From Catenulispora acidiphila DSM 44928 (lineage in GTDB: Bacteria; Actinomycetota; Actinomycetes; Streptomycetales; Catenulisporaceae), in NCBI RefSeq assembly GCF_000024025.1, contig NC_013131.1:8970229-9034228 (forward strand): a stretch of DNA of 64,000 bases, written 5' to 3'. Shown here piece by piece: positions 1 to 8,605 of the stretch. The position numbers and the translations under genes are program-made. The notes beneath the pieces were generated by a model that was given only the letters and a program-made list of their open reading frames with translations, made no database searches and had not been told where the DNA came from. Positions within the stretch are counted from its first letter, which is position 1. Every line of letters begins with the position of its first letter.

Positions 1-50
1 GGGACAGTCACGGGCTGAGGACGGCTCTGAAGACAGCTCCGAGAACGGCT

Positions 51-88
51 GAAGCGCGCCGCCGGGTCCTTCCGGTGTGGCGCGCTTC
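51..88 (-). terminator. Hairpin after the biotinyl carrier gene
   Basis: Ten-base arms GAAGCGCGCC (51-60) and GGCGCGCTTC (79-88) pair perfectly. The intervening bases can form a short inner CCGG/CCGG helix. It lies 35 nt past the stop of the carrier gene, so it is a likely terminator, although there is no U-tract. Confidence 0.55.
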
Positions 89-122
89 TCCCTGTCAGGC
101 CTCGGGCACGCGGCCCGGTGCC

Positions 123-338
123 TCAGCCGATCACGGCGATGAGGTCGCCCTCCTGCACCACGTCGCCCTCGGCGACGGCCAGGCGCGAGACCTTGCCCGA
201 GACCTCGGCCAGGACCGGGATCTCCATCTTCATCGACTCGAGGATCACGAGGGTGTCGCCGTCCTCGACCTCGTCGCCCTCGGCCGCCACGATCTTCCAC
301 ACGTTGGCCACCATCTCGGCGCGGACTTCCTCGGCCAC
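123..338 (-). CDS. Stand-alone biotin/lipoyl carrier protein (BCCP-like)
   Basis: A 71-residue protein that is essentially one biotinyl domain. The biotinylation motif ESMKMEIPV has its acceptor lysine near residue 37, between the two predicted beta-hammerhead halves (VWKIVAAEGD and VSRLAVAEGD). The family is the short actinobacterial carrier of acyl-CoA carboxylase type. It would accept biotin from a ligase and carry carboxyl groups for a carboxylase in the cytoplasm, but no carboxylase subunit is nearby to name the partner. The GTG start at 338 was chosen because GAGGGAG lies 8 nt upstream and the N-terminus VAEEVRAEM matches the family. It is 89 nt downstream of the HD-domain gene and may share its transcript. 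Confidence 0.85.
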   Translation of the reverse strand: MAEEVRAEMVANVWKIVAAEGDEVEDGDTLVILESMKMEIPVLAEVSGKVSRLAVAEGDVVQEGDLIAVIG

Positions 339-427
339 GTTCGATGCTCCCTCGCAGTCACAAGCTAAAGGTGTACCTGCGCATCCAATCACGCCGCACC
401 GGTGAACCGCCCGCGCAGGGGGGCGAG

Positions 428-1765
428 TTACTCTCCGACCATCCGGCTGAGCGACTCCACGACCGCCGGATCGTAGTGGACTGCCAGCCCGAGCCGGATG
501 TGGCGCAGCGCCTCGGTGCGCTCGGCCGACTCCGGCTGCGCGCCGGCGAGGTCGTCGTAGTCGTTGGCGACCCGCAGTATGCGGCTGGGCAGGGGACCCG
601 CGGCGCCGAACGGGTCGGGGTGGTGCTCCACGATGTCCGCGGCGTTGCCCAGCGCCCCGGCGCGCCGGATCACCTCGGCGCCGGCCCGGGCCAGCTCGCG
701 CTGGCGCACCAGGGACAGCGGGGCGGTGCGGCCGCCGTGGACGGGCTCGGCGACCGAGAGCTGCCCGATGTCGTGCATCAGCGAGGCGTACTCCAGGTCC
801 AGCAGCTGCGCCTCGCTCAGGCCCAGCTCGCGGCCGATGCGCTGGCAGGTGCGGGCGACCCGGCGGGCGTGCCCGGGCTGGGTGAGGCCGGCCACCTCGG
901 TGATGCGCGACAGTGCCCTGATCGTTTCCAGGTGCACTTCCTTGATCCGCGCGTAGCGGCGCAGCGCGAGCTGGGTGAAGGCCAGCGGCAGGCACAGCGC
1001 CGGCAGGACCCAGATCGACATGGTCCGCGAGGCCAGGCAGACCAGCAGCGCGGTGGCGACCACGGCCAGCCCGACGCGCGTGGTGAAGGTCGCCTCGTCC
1101 CGAGCCGCGGCCAGGATCGGCCGCCGATGCTGCCCGGCCTGCAGCATCGAGCCGACAACCCCGTCGCCGACGATGGCCAGCAGCAGGAAGCCGGCCGTCG
1201 CCGCACCCACCGCCACACTGTGCAGGTGGCGCGTGAGGAAGTCCGGATCGGCGAGGGTGGGATGCAGGAGCGCGGGATTGTCCGGCCGCGTGCCGAGCAC
1301 CCAGCGCAGGTAGCACATCCGGAACAGCCACGCGGTCAGCGCGACCATGAGGAAGCGGCGGACGGTGTAGTCCAGGGTGCTCGGCCGCCGGACCGCCATA
1401 TGCGGCACCGACCCGACCAGGAAGCCGAACGCCGCCACCGCGACCGCCTGCGGCGCGTTGTGCAGCGCCGGCTGATGCCCGATCTCGGTGAGCACGGCGT
1501 AGGCCAGACCGGTCGCCGCCCCGAGCGGCGCCGCCTCCCGCCCGCCCGGCAGCCGCACCCGGAACGCCTCGCCCGCGGCGATGATCGCCCCGAAGGCGAC
1601 GGCGTACCCGGGCTGGCTGAAGCCGTGCACCGCGCACGAGGCGACCGCGGCGAACGCCACGAAGCACGCGAGCACCAGCAGCAGCGGATTGCTCTGCGCC
1701 CAGGCGGTCTGCGCATCACTGTCGGGCTCCAGCGCCCGATGGCTCGGCGGCTTGGCGTGGTTCAT
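428..1765 (-). CDS. Membrane protein with a degenerate HD (HD-GYP-like) domain
   Basis: 445 aa. Residues about 25-265 hold several hydrophobic segments, followed by an HD-type domain at about 280-440. A GHARR helix (H299), the HD pair at H331-D332 in HDIGQ and HH at 381-382 are visible. The HHERxDGxGYP signature is replaced by EHHPDPFGAAGPLP, so GYP is lost, and HDIGK has become HDIGQ. Phosphodiesterase activity on c-di-GMP is therefore doubtful; a sensory or partner role is an inference. Its ATG overlaps the stop of the canonical HD-GYP gene by 4 nt (ATGA), so the two are translationally coupled and may work together. Confidence 0.75.
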   Translation of the reverse strand: MNHAKPPSHRALEPDSDAQTAWAQSNPLLLVLACFVAFAAVASCAVHGFSQPGYAVAFGAIIAAGEAFRVRLPGGREAAPLGAATGLAYAVLTEIGHQPALHNAPQAVAVAAFGFLVGSVPHMAVRRPSTLDYTVRRFLMVALTAWLFRMCYLRWVLGTRPDNPALLHPTLADPDFLTRHLHSVAVGAATAGFLLLAIVGDGVVGSMLQAGQHRRPILAAARDEATFTTRVGLAVVATALLVCLASRTMSIWVLPALCLPLAFTQLALRRYARIKEVHLETIRALSRITEVAGLTQPGHARRVARTCQRIGRELGLSEAQLLDLEYASLMHDIGQLSVAEPVHGGRTAPLSLVRQRELARAGAEVIRRAGALGNAADIVEHHPDPFGAAGPLPSRILRVANDYDDLAGAQPESAERTEALRHIRLGLAVHYDPAVVESLSRMVGE

Positions 1766-4479
1766 GCCGGGGACTCCTCAGAGTCCCGCGCATCAGGATC
1801 ACGCGGCGGCCACACCGCGTCCCCGGGCCCGAAGAAGTGCAGCGACGCCCCACCCGCACCCCGCGCGAACCACGAAGGACCGGCAGACGCCCCCGGCCGA
1901 CCATCGGCCTCCCCGGACTCGGCGGAGTCCCCCGAATCACCGCCCTTCGACACCTCGCCAGAGGGCTCGGGCGCCACCCACGGCTCCGGCGAAGGGGTCC
2001 AGGCCTCGGGGTCGCCAGCCTTGGGCTGAGGCATCGGCACGGTGTCATCACCGTCCTCGGCAGGCGCGCCCACGGAGATCGCGGCACCAGGACACGGACC
2101 GGAGGGCTTGCGCAGGTCGAAATCGGCAGTCAGCGCCGGGGCACCGTCGCCAGCGCGCGACCCCCGCGGATCGGGATCAGCAGCCGGCGTCGCGGCACGG
2201 ACCCGCATCGAACCGCGAGGGTCGCCGCGCAGACCGGGGTCGACGGGCCAGCGGGTGCTGGGGGCGTCGGCGGGCTCTGGGGTGGGCTCTGGGGCGGGCT
2301 CTGATTCGGTCGCAGCGCGGTCGGCGGTCACGGAGCCGATGCCGGTCGCGGAGCCGGTCGCAGAGTGGGCAGCGCGCTCGGGTTCAGCGGCGGATTCTGC
2401 AGAGGCGCGAGCGGCGGTCACGGAGCCAGTGGCGGTCGCAGAACTGTTGCCGGTCGCGGAGCCGGTCGCGAAGTGAGCAGCGCGCTCGGAGTCGGTGGCG
2501 GATTCGGCCGAGGCGCGGGCGGCGGTCACGGAGCCGGTGGCGGTCGCGGAACCGGTCGCTGAGTGGGCAGCGGGCTCGGAGTCGGTGTCGATCGCGGCGC
2601 GGGTGGTGGTCGCACTGTCTGTATCAGCCTGCTCGAGGGCCGCGAGGACTTCGGCGCGCGGTTCGCGTGCGGCCGAGAAAGATGTGGGATTCTCAAGTTT
2701 CGGCGAGAGATCGATCTGAGGTTCGGAGGCGGCCGAAGCATCTGCTGCGGTCTGAGCGTCGGGCGCGGTCGGCGGCTCGAGGTCGGGGTGCAGCTCGAGG
2801 TCGGGATGCGATTCCGCCCCGACCGGCAACGCTTCCGTGTTCGCCGGGTCGTTCTCGTCAGCGTTCTCGTTCTCGTCCGCGTCCTCGGCCGGCTCCCCGT
2901 CCCACGACCAGCCCTCATCGGGCTCGGGCCCGGTCTCGCGGACGACGGCCGAATGCATCCGTTCCGACCAGCCGTCGTCGAAGTCCGCGGCGGGCGGGTC
3001 CGGCGCGGCGGTCGGCGGCTCCAGCTCTGGTGCGCGCTGGCCGGGGATCGCGGCGGCGTCGGGGAGGAGCCAGCTCGGGTACCAGTCCGAGAACCATTCG
3101 ACGGGGACGAAGGGGTCGTCGTGGTCGGCGAAGGAGAAGCCGGGGACGCGCTTGGGGAGCGGCCATGGGCCCGATGCGGCCGCGGCGGTGTCGTCGCCCT
3201 GGGGCGGTTCGGCGGGCGCCAGTTCGGTGGGGACCCAGGGACGGCCGGTGCGTTCGGCGAGGGCGAGGGCGTTCTCGAAGGCGTGGACCAGGTCGGGGTC
3301 GAACTGGGTGCCGGCGCCGCGGCGCAGTTCGGCCACCGCCTCCTCGACCGAGCGGGCGGCCCGGTAGGAGCGGGTGGAGGTCATGGCGTCGAAGGCGTCG
3401 GCGACGCCGATGATGCGGGCGAACTCGGGGATCTCCTCGCCGGACTTGCCCGTCGGGTAGCCGCGGCCGTCGAGGCGTTCGTGGTGGTACAGCACGCCCT
3501 CGTAGACCTCGGTCAGGAAGCGGATGTCGCGCAGCACCGCCACTCCGTGGTTGGGGTGCATGCACAGGAGCTTGAACTCCTCCTCGGTCAAGCCGCCGGT
3601 GCTGGTGAGCAGACGCGTGGGGACGCCGAGCTTGCCGATGTCGTGCAGCAGTCCGGCGAAGCGGAGCATCGCCAGGCGGTCCTGCGGCATCTTCAGCTGC
3701 TCGGCGAGCATCTCCGCGCCGCGCGCGACGCGCTCGCTGTGGCCGCGGGTATAGGAGTCCTTGATCTCCACGGCCTGGACCAGGGCGGCGATCGTCCCCT
3801 CGTGCGCCGCGCCCTCCTTCGCGTACTGCGACAGGCTCCAGTGCGCGATGTACATCGGCACGACCACCAGGGGCGCGGTGAACCAGCCGATGTCGTCCCA
3901 CAGCGACAGGAAGATCAGCGCCAGCACGCCCGAGGAGTAGTACGGCATGGTCGCCCGGCGGATGTCGCCGCGCAGCCCGTCCACGAAGCGGTTGCGCGTG
4001 GCCAGCCCCACGTAGCCGGCCAGGATCAGGGCGTTGACCACCAGGCATGTGGTGACCGCGGCGGCCGCCGGCCACAGGAACTCCGGGAAGCTCAGGAAGT
4101 GGCCCGGGTTGTGGCCGCCGACCAGGCGGCACACGGCCGACCCGCAGGCCGGCGCCAGGCTCGACAGCGCGGAGTTGACCGTCTGTTTGGTCCAGGTCCA
4201 GCTCGGCTGGCGCGGCAGCGGCACCGAGCTGATCAGGCCGACCAGCGCCGCCCCCGGCGGCGGCAGGACCAGCACGGTGATCAGGATCACGACCAGGGAG
4301 ACCGACATGGTCCAGCCCGAGGTGCCGATCTGGACGCGCGAGAGCCGCTCGGCGGCGATCACCAGCGCGCACAGCGCGAGGAGCAGAGGCAGGGGCGTTC
4401 GCGACAACGGCAACGTGGCGACGACTGTCACGGCCGCCGCCACCAAACCGAAGATGTAGCACCGCACGGAGAACGGCAT
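1762..4479 (-). CDS. Membrane HD-GYP c-di-GMP phosphodiesterase with long disordered tail
   Basis: 905 aa. Residues 1-215 contain about six hydrophobic segments. The HD-GYP domain spans about 229-410 with GHSERVA (H247), HDIGKLGVP (H279-D280) and an intact HHERLDGRGYP at 332-342. The family hydrolyses c-di-GMP to pGpG/GMP with a metal centre, so the domain would act on the cytoplasmic face. The remaining ~495 residues are low-complexity, rich in Ala/Ser/Glu/Pro/Thr, and include three imperfect copies of an ATGSVTAxRASAES / ERAAHSATGSATG unit. Typical members lack such a tail. First gene of a coupled pair with the degenerate HD protein. Confidence 0.85.
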   Translation of the reverse strand: MPFSVRCYIFGLVAAAVTVVATLPLSRTPLPLLLALCALVIAAERLSRVQIGTSGWTMSVSLVVILITVLVLPPPGAALVGLISSVPLPRQPSWTWTKQTVNSALSSLAPACGSAVCRLVGGHNPGHFLSFPEFLWPAAAAVTTCLVVNALILAGYVGLATRNRFVDGLRGDIRRATMPYYSSGVLALIFLSLWDDIGWFTAPLVVVPMYIAHWSLSQYAKEGAAHEGTIAALVQAVEIKDSYTRGHSERVARGAEMLAEQLKMPQDRLAMLRFAGLLHDIGKLGVPTRLLTSTGGLTEEEFKLLCMHPNHGVAVLRDIRFLTEVYEGVLYHHERLDGRGYPTGKSGEEIPEFARIIGVADAFDAMTSTRSYRAARSVEEAVAELRRGAGTQFDPDLVHAFENALALAERTGRPWVPTELAPAEPPQGDDTAAAASGPWPLPKRVPGFSFADHDDPFVPVEWFSDWYPSWLLPDAAAIPGQRAPELEPPTAAPDPPAADFDDGWSERMHSAVVRETGPEPDEGWSWDGEPAEDADENENADENDPANTEALPVGAESHPDLELHPDLEPPTAPDAQTAADASAASEPQIDLSPKLENPTSFSAAREPRAEVLAALEQADTDSATTTRAAIDTDSEPAAHSATGSATATGSVTAARASAESATDSERAAHFATGSATGNSSATATGSVTAARASAESAAEPERAAHSATGSATGIGSVTADRAATESEPAPEPTPEPADAPSTRWPVDPGLRGDPRGSMRVRAATPAADPDPRGSRAGDGAPALTADFDLRKPSGPCPGAAISVGAPAEDGDDTVPMPQPKAGDPEAWTPSPEPWVAPEPSGEVSKGGDSGDSAESGEADGRPGASAGPSWFARGAGGASLHFFGPGDAVWPPRDPDARDSEESPA
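2290..2600 (-). repeat. In-gene minisatellite encoding the Ala/Ser/Thr tail repeats
   Basis: Imperfect direct DNA repeats built from blocks like GGTCACGGAGCCGGT and GCGGGCGGCGGTCAC encode the ATGSVTAARASAES-type protein repeats of the HD-GYP tail. Copy number is about three, with small in-frame length changes between copies. Confidence 0.7.
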
Positions 4480-4556
4480 CGGTCATCCTCTAGTCCGCGC
4501 AGGGAGCGCGTCAGCACCGGTCAACGCAAAACCCTGTCACGAAACGCCCGGCAGGT

Positions 4557-4697
4557 CCACAGGCCGGCGCATGGGGCGGCGCCGGCCTGTGGGATGGCAG
4601 GAGTCGGGATCGCCCGACTCAGAGACCACCGCCAATGAGATGGACCATACCGAGACACCGTCTTCCATGACTCACCCGCGGCCGTCGTAGCCGCGGG
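4557..4697. repeat. Cluster of three perfect inverted repeats upstream of the HD-GYP gene
   Basis: The 352-bp gap between rsrA and the HD-GYP gene holds no credible ORF but several perfect hairpins. 4557-4570 pairs with 4579-4592 (14 bp, CCACAGGCCGGCGC). 4601-4608 pairs with 4613-4620 (8 bp, GAGTCGGG). 4675-4682 pairs with 4690-4697 (8 bp, CCCGCGGC). A fourth, 4752-4773, is listed as the rsrA terminator. Function of the first three is unknown: tandem terminators, a structured leader or protein sites are all possible. Confidence 0.7.
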
Positions 4698-4745
4698 AAT
4701 GGATCAAAGCACGTACGAGTACAGAGGAAAAACGGCCGCCAGTCA

Positions 4746-4773
4746 AGAAAAGATCCACTCTTCCGAGTGGATC
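4746..4773 (-). terminator. Intrinsic terminator of sigR-rsrA
   Basis: Nine-base arms GATCCACTC (4752-4760) and GAGTGGATC (4765-4773) with a 4-nt loop. On the minus strand the stem is followed by TTTTCTT, a good rho-independent signal 58 nt past the rsrA stop. Confidence 0.85.
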
Positions 4774-4831
4774 CGACCGGAACGCGCCACGGGCGCGCCA
4801 TAGGCACGCCCCTGGACTCACTTCTGTCCCG

Positions 4832-5113
4832 CTAGTCCCCCGCACCGCCGACGGCGACCTCGCCGCGCACCTGGCGGATCCGGGCGAGCACCTTGTCGCG
4901 CAGGTCGACGGGCGGCTCGTCGCATCCGCAGCAGCGCTGCACGAGCTTCTTCACCATCGCGTCCAGCCCGTACTTCTCCAAACAGGGCTGACACTCGTCC
5001 AGGTGGCGCTTTACCGCCGCGCAGTCCTCATCGGGCATCTCGTTGTCGATGTACTCGTAGAGGTGGTCGAGGACCTCGGTGCACGGCGTCTCGTGCGGCT
5101 GGCCGCAGCTCAT
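4832..5113 (-). CDS. rsrA: Zinc-binding redox anti-sigma factor RsrA
   Basis: 93 aa. Cysteines fall at 3, 11, 31, 41, 44, 61, 62 and 64, with H37 completing the HxxxCxxC zinc site (H37, C41, C44; C11 as further ligand). This spacing is that of S. coelicolor RsrA, in which disulphide stress oxidises the cysteines, ejects zinc and frees SigR. It would bind and inhibit the sigma factor encoded 6 nt upstream. The acidic start and CxxC core fit the ZAS family. The gene lies in the sigR operon and should be induced by SigR itself, followed by a strong terminator. Confidence 0.95.
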   Translation of the reverse strand: MSCGQPHETPCTEVLDHLYEYIDNEMPDEDCAAVKRHLDECQPCLEKYGLDAMVKKLVQRCCGCDEPPVDLRDKVLARIRQVRGEVAVGGAGD

Positions 5114-5119
5114 GGCGCT

Positions 5120-5887
5120 TCAGTTCCCTTCCGACGCGGCGGCCACCAGGCCGCGCTCCCGCGCGTAGTCCTCAAGCATCGCACGGAGTTGCCGGCGCCC
5201 GCGGTGCAACCGGGACATCACGGTGCCGATGGGCGTGCCCATGATGTCGGCGATCTCCTTGTAGGCGAAGCCTTCGACGTCGGCCAGGTAGACCGCGATG
5301 CGGAACTCCTCGCCGATGGCCTGCAGGGCTTCCTTGACGTCGGAGTCCGGCAGGTGGTCCAGCGCCACCGTCTCGGCCGAGGGCAGACCCGCCGAGCTGT
5401 GCGACTCGGCCCGGGCCAGCTGCCAGTCCTCGATCTCCTCGGTCGGGCTGACCTGGGGCTCGCGCTGCTTCTTGCGGTAGCTGTTGATGAACGTGTTGGT
5501 GAGGATCCGGTACAGCCAGGCCTTGAGGTTGGTGCCCTCGCGGAACTGGTGGAAGGAGGCGAACGCCTTGGCGAAGGTCTCCTGGATCAGGTCCTCGGCG
5601 TCGGCCGGGTTGCGGGTCATCCGCAGCGCGGCCGGGTAGAGCTGGTCCAGGTAGACGAGGGCGTCGCGCTCGAAGCGCTCGTTGCGCGCGTCCTCGGACT
5701 CCCCGGGATCCACGCGCGGGGCGTCGGTGGACACAGCCTCGGCGATGACGGCCTCGCCACGTGCGTCGTCAGCGGTCACGGCGACCGTCCTCACCTCCTC
5801 GGGCTTTCCCGAAGAGCTTATCCAAGGCTCGACCCCCGACAAATCGATCTTGACTGCCGGACGCCGATGCTTCAGTGCCAAAGTCAT
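5120..5887 (-). CDS. sigR: ECF sigma factor SigR (thiol-oxidative stress)
   Basis: 255 aa. Sigma region 2 ([19 protein letters not shown]... [27 protein letters not shown]) lies at about 85-145 and region 4 ([25 protein letters not shown]...[14 protein letters not shown]) at about 185-240. The sequence closely follows the Streptomyces SigR group, which directs thiol-redox, mycothiol and proteolysis genes. The N-terminal ~70 residues before [14 protein letters not shown] are extra, comparable with the long SigR-prime form made from the autoregulated promoter in Streptomyces. The ATG at 5887 has GGGGA just upstream and lies about 44 nt from the predicted SigR-type start site. rsrA follows after 6 nt. 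Confidence 0.95.
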   Translation of the reverse strand: MTLALKHRRPAVKIDLSGVEPWISSSGKPEEVRTVAVTADDARGEAVIAEAVSTDAPRVDPGESEDARNERFERDALVYLDQLYPAALRMTRNPADAEDLIQETFAKAFASFHQFREGTNLKAWLYRILTNTFINSYRKKQREPQVSPTEEIEDWQLARAESHSSAGLPSAETVALDHLPDSDVKEALQAIGEEFRIAVYLADVEGFAYKEIADIMGTPIGTVMSRLHRGRRQLRAMLEDYARERGLVAAASEGN

Positions 5888-5937
5888 TCCTGTCCCCTCG
5901 ACAACGTGGTCGGACCCTTGAGGGTTCGACCGCTACA

Positions 5938-5963
5938 ACCCAGCGGGGGACAGGCGTATTCCC
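5938..5963 (-). promoter_or_regulatory. SigR-type autoregulatory promoter
   Basis: On the minus strand GGGAAT (5963-5958) is followed after 17 nt by GTT (5940-5938). This fits the SigR consensus (GGAAT, about 18 nt, GTT). Expected transcription starts near 5931, giving a short leader to the sigR ATG at 5887. Confidence 0.8.
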
Positions 5964-6010
5964 GGGCTGACCACGCCGTGAGGCCGGCCGCGCCCGGTGT
6001 GGGGAACGTC

Positions 6011-6973
6011 TCAGGCGGCGTCGGTGATCTCCCGCGCCGCCTTGCAGTCGTCGGCCATCCGGTCCAGCAGCGCCTCGACCGAGTCGAACTTCAGCGTGTC
6101 GCGCAGGCGCGCGGCGAACTCCACCGCGACGTGCGTGCCGTACAGGTCCAGGTCGTCGCGGTCCAGCGCGTAGGCCTCGACGCGGCGGTCGACGCCGTCG
6201 AAGGTCGGGTTGGTCCCGATGGAGATCGCGGCGGGGTGCCGGACGGACTTCTCCGGCTTGTCCACGTCGGTGATCAGCCAGCCGGCGTAGACGCCGTCGG
6301 TCGGCACCGCGGCGAACGGCACGGTCTCGACGTTGGCGGTCGGGTAGCCCAGCTCGCGCCCGCGCTGGTCGCCGCGCACCACCACGCCCTCGACCCGGTG
6401 CGGCCGGCCCAGCAGGTCGGCCGCGGCGGCCACCTCGCCGTCGGCGATCAGCGCGCGCACCCGGGTGGAGGAGAAGCGGTTGTCGGCGCTCTCCCCCTCC
6501 GGGCCCATCAGGTGGACCGGGACGACCTCGAAGCCGAACCGGCCGCCGGCCTCCTGCAGCGCGGCGACGTCGCCGGCCGCGCGGTGGCCGAAGCGGAAGT
6601 TGGCACCGACCACGACCGCGCGCGCCCGCAGGCAGTCCACCAGCACCGCGCGCATGAACTCCTCGGGCGACCAGCGCGAGACCTCCAGGCTGAACGGCAG
6701 CACCAGCACCGCGTCCACGCCCTCGGAGGCGAGCAGCTCGGCGCGGTGGCGCTGGGTGGTCAGCAGCGGCGGGTGGCTGCCCGGCCGCACGATCTCGCTG
6801 GGGTGCGGGTCGAAGGTGAGCACCACGGTCGGCACGCCGAGCGCGCGGCCCCGGGCGACGGCGGTGCGGACGACCTCGCGGTGGCCGCGGTGGACGCCGT
6901 CGAAGACGCCGATCGTGACGACCGAGGGGCCGAAGTCCTGCGGGACCTCGGCGGTGCCGTGCCAGCGTTCCAC
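6011..6973 (-). CDS. ribF: Bifunctional riboflavin kinase / FAD synthetase
   Basis: 320 aa from the preferred GTG at 6973 (AAGGCAGG 7 nt upstream); a GTG at 7012 would add 13 residues but lacks a ribosome site. The N-terminal nucleotidyltransferase domain carries GVFDGVHRGH and TFDPHP and ends with the FSSTRVRALI motif. The C-terminal flavokinase domain has GRELGYPTANV and the catalytic-region NPTFDG. It phosphorylates riboflavin to FMN and adenylates FMN to FAD in the cytoplasm. It lies just after truB in the same direction, a common actinobacterial order, separated by a 223-bp gap. Confidence 0.95.
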   Translation of the reverse strand: MERWHGTAEVPQDFGPSVVTIGVFDGVHRGHREVVRTAVARGRALGVPTVVLTFDPHPSEIVRPGSHPPLLTTQRHRAELLASEGVDAVLVLPFSLEVSRWSPEEFMRAVLVDCLRARAVVVGANFRFGHRAAGDVAALQEAGGRFGFEVVPVHLMGPEGESADNRFSSTRVRALIADGEVAAAADLLGRPHRVEGVVVRGDQRGRELGYPTANVETVPFAAVPTDGVYAGWLITDVDKPEKSVRHPAAISIGTNPTFDGVDRRVEAYALDRDDLDLYGTHVAVEFAARLRDTLKFDSVEALLDRMADDCKAAREITDAA

Positions 6974-7196
6974 GGGGGTGCCTGCCTTGTGATTGAGAGA
7001 GTCTGCCGACACACAAGAGTGCCATCCGGGACCCGCCGGTGCGCAATCGGTCCCGGGGAGGATCTCGGACCTAGGACTTCCGGGCCTCCCGCCTCAGCGT
7101 CCGCCTCGGCCGCCGCCGGAGAGTCCCGGCGCGGTCTCGGTGCGATCCGGCGCGATCCGCCGCGATCCGGCGCGGTCCCGGCGCCGGCTGCCGCCG

Positions 7197-8114
7197 TCAG
7201 ATGAAGACCGCGGCCGGCTTCGCCTTCCTGCCGCTCGGCAGATCCTCGTACAGCGCCAGGAACCGCCCGTCCGGCCCGAAGACCGCCACCTGCTCCCCGG
7301 GACGCCCGGAGGGCTCCAGGAAGCCGCCGTGCGCCACCGCGGCGGCCTCCTCGGCGTCGAGCTCCCGCACCGGGAACGCCGCGCGCGCCGCCACGTCCAG
7401 CGGCACGACCGGCAGCTCCCCGCCGCCGTCGACCAGCTCGGTCAGCTCGGCCAGCGGGTGCGCCAGGGCCAGCCCGTAGGGACCGACCGCGGTGCGCCGC
7501 AGCATCGTGAGATGCCCGCCGACGCCGAGCGTCGCGCCGAGGTCGCGCGCCAGAGCCCGGATGTAGGTCCCGGACGAGCACTCGACTATGGCGTCCACAT
7601 CGAGCAGCGCGCCTTCGCGGCGGACGGCGAGGACGTCGAAGCGGTGGATCGTCACCGGCCGCGCGGCCAGCTCCACCGCCTCGCCCTCGCGCACCCGCTT
7701 GTAGGACCGGACGCCGTCCACCTTGATCGCCGAGACCGCCGAGGGGCGCTGCGTGATCGCGCCGACGAACGACGGAATCGCGCCACGGACCATGTCATCT
7801 GACACGTTCGAGGCGTCGGCGCGGTCGGTGGTCTCGCCCTCGGCGTCGTCGGTGATCGTGCTCTGCCCCAGGCGGATGGTGGTCTCGTAGGTCTTCCGGG
7901 TCAGGGCGAGGTGGCCCAGCAGCCGGGTGGTCTTCTCCACGCCCACCACGAGCACGCCAGTGGCCATCGGGTCCAGCGTGCCGGCGTGGCCGACCCGCCG
8001 GGTGCGCGCCAGCCGGCGCACCCGGCCCACCACGTCGTGCGAGGTCCAGCCGGCCGGCTTGTCGACGATCACCAGACCGCCGGGACCGTCGTCGGCCTTC
8101 GTCCGCTTGGCCAC
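7197..8114 (-). CDS. truB: tRNA pseudouridine-55 synthase TruB
   Basis: 305 aa. It has the family N-terminus GGLVIVDKPAGWTSHDVV and the catalytic motif GHAGTLDPMATGVL, whose aspartate is the nucleophile that isomerises U55 in the T-loop of tRNAs. SAIKVDGVRSYKR and the SSGTYIRALARDLG motif follow. The C-terminal ~70 residues form the small PUA-like part. The GTG start at 8114 lies 4 nt after the rbfA stop, so the two are co-translated. Confidence 0.95.
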   Translation of the reverse strand: MAKRTKADDGPGGLVIVDKPAGWTSHDVVGRVRRLARTRRVGHAGTLDPMATGVLVVGVEKTTRLLGHLALTRKTYETTIRLGQSTITDDAEGETTDRADASNVSDDMVRGAIPSFVGAITQRPSAVSAIKVDGVRSYKRVREGEAVELAARPVTIHRFDVLAVRREGALLDVDAIVECSSGTYIRALARDLGATLGVGGHLTMLRRTAVGPYGLALAHPLAELTELVDGGGELPVVPLDVAARAAFPVRELDAEEAAAVAHGGFLEPSGRPGEQVAVFGPDGRFLALYEDLPSGRKAKPAAVFI

Positions 8115-8118
8115 GGGC

Positions 8119-8577
8119 TCAGGCGTCCTCGTCCTCGTCGTCGAACTCGTCGTCGGCGCGCGGGGCCCGGTAGGGGTCCGGCTCGCCGGCGTAGGCGGCG
8201 GTGGCCGCCGCGTCCCGGACCGCGGCGTCGGACACCGCGGCCTTGGCCAGCAGGTCCTCGATGTTCCGGGCGCCCTCCGGGATGGCGTCGGCGATGAAGG
8301 TCAGCGACGGGGTGTGCTTCACCCCGGTCTGCCGCCCGACCTCGGTGCGCAGGACGCCCTTGGCGGACTCCAGCGCGGCCGCGGTCTCGGCGCGCTCCTC
8401 CTCGCCGCCCAGGACGGTGTAGAACACCGTCGCGTCGCGCAGGTCGCCGGTGATGCGCACGTCGGTGATGGTGACGAATCCGAGCCGGGGGTCCTTGACC
8501 CGCATCTTGAGGGTCTCGGCGACGATCACCCGGATCCGGTCGGCCAGCTTCGCGGCGCGCGTTCCGTTGTTCGCCAT
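8119..8577 (-). CDS. rbfA: Ribosome-binding factor A
   Basis: 152 aa. The KH-like fold is recognisable from RAAKLADRIRVIVAE, DPRLGFVTITDVRITGDLRDATVFYTVLG and the TPSLTFIAD segment. RbfA matures the 30S subunit by acting on the 16S rRNA 5' region. The last ~30 residues are an acidic, disordered tail (DDEFDDEDEDA). The gene sits between DUF503 and truB in a tight same-strand run downstream of infB. Confidence 0.95.
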   Translation of the reverse strand: MANNGTRAAKLADRIRVIVAETLKMRVKDPRLGFVTITDVRITGDLRDATVFYTVLGGEEERAETAAALESAKGVLRTEVGRQTGVKHTPSLTFIADAIPEGARNIEDLLAKAAVSDAAVRDAAATAAYAGEPDPYRAPRADDEFDDEDEDA

Positions 8578-8605
8578 GCGAACTCACTCCTTCTAGCTCG
8601 GATTC

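Noticed and set aside
4619-4807. 62-aa ORF on the minus strand between rsrA and the HD-GYP gene
   Set aside because: It runs through the rsrA terminator and two other hairpins, lacks a convincing ribosome site and has an unprotein-like composition.
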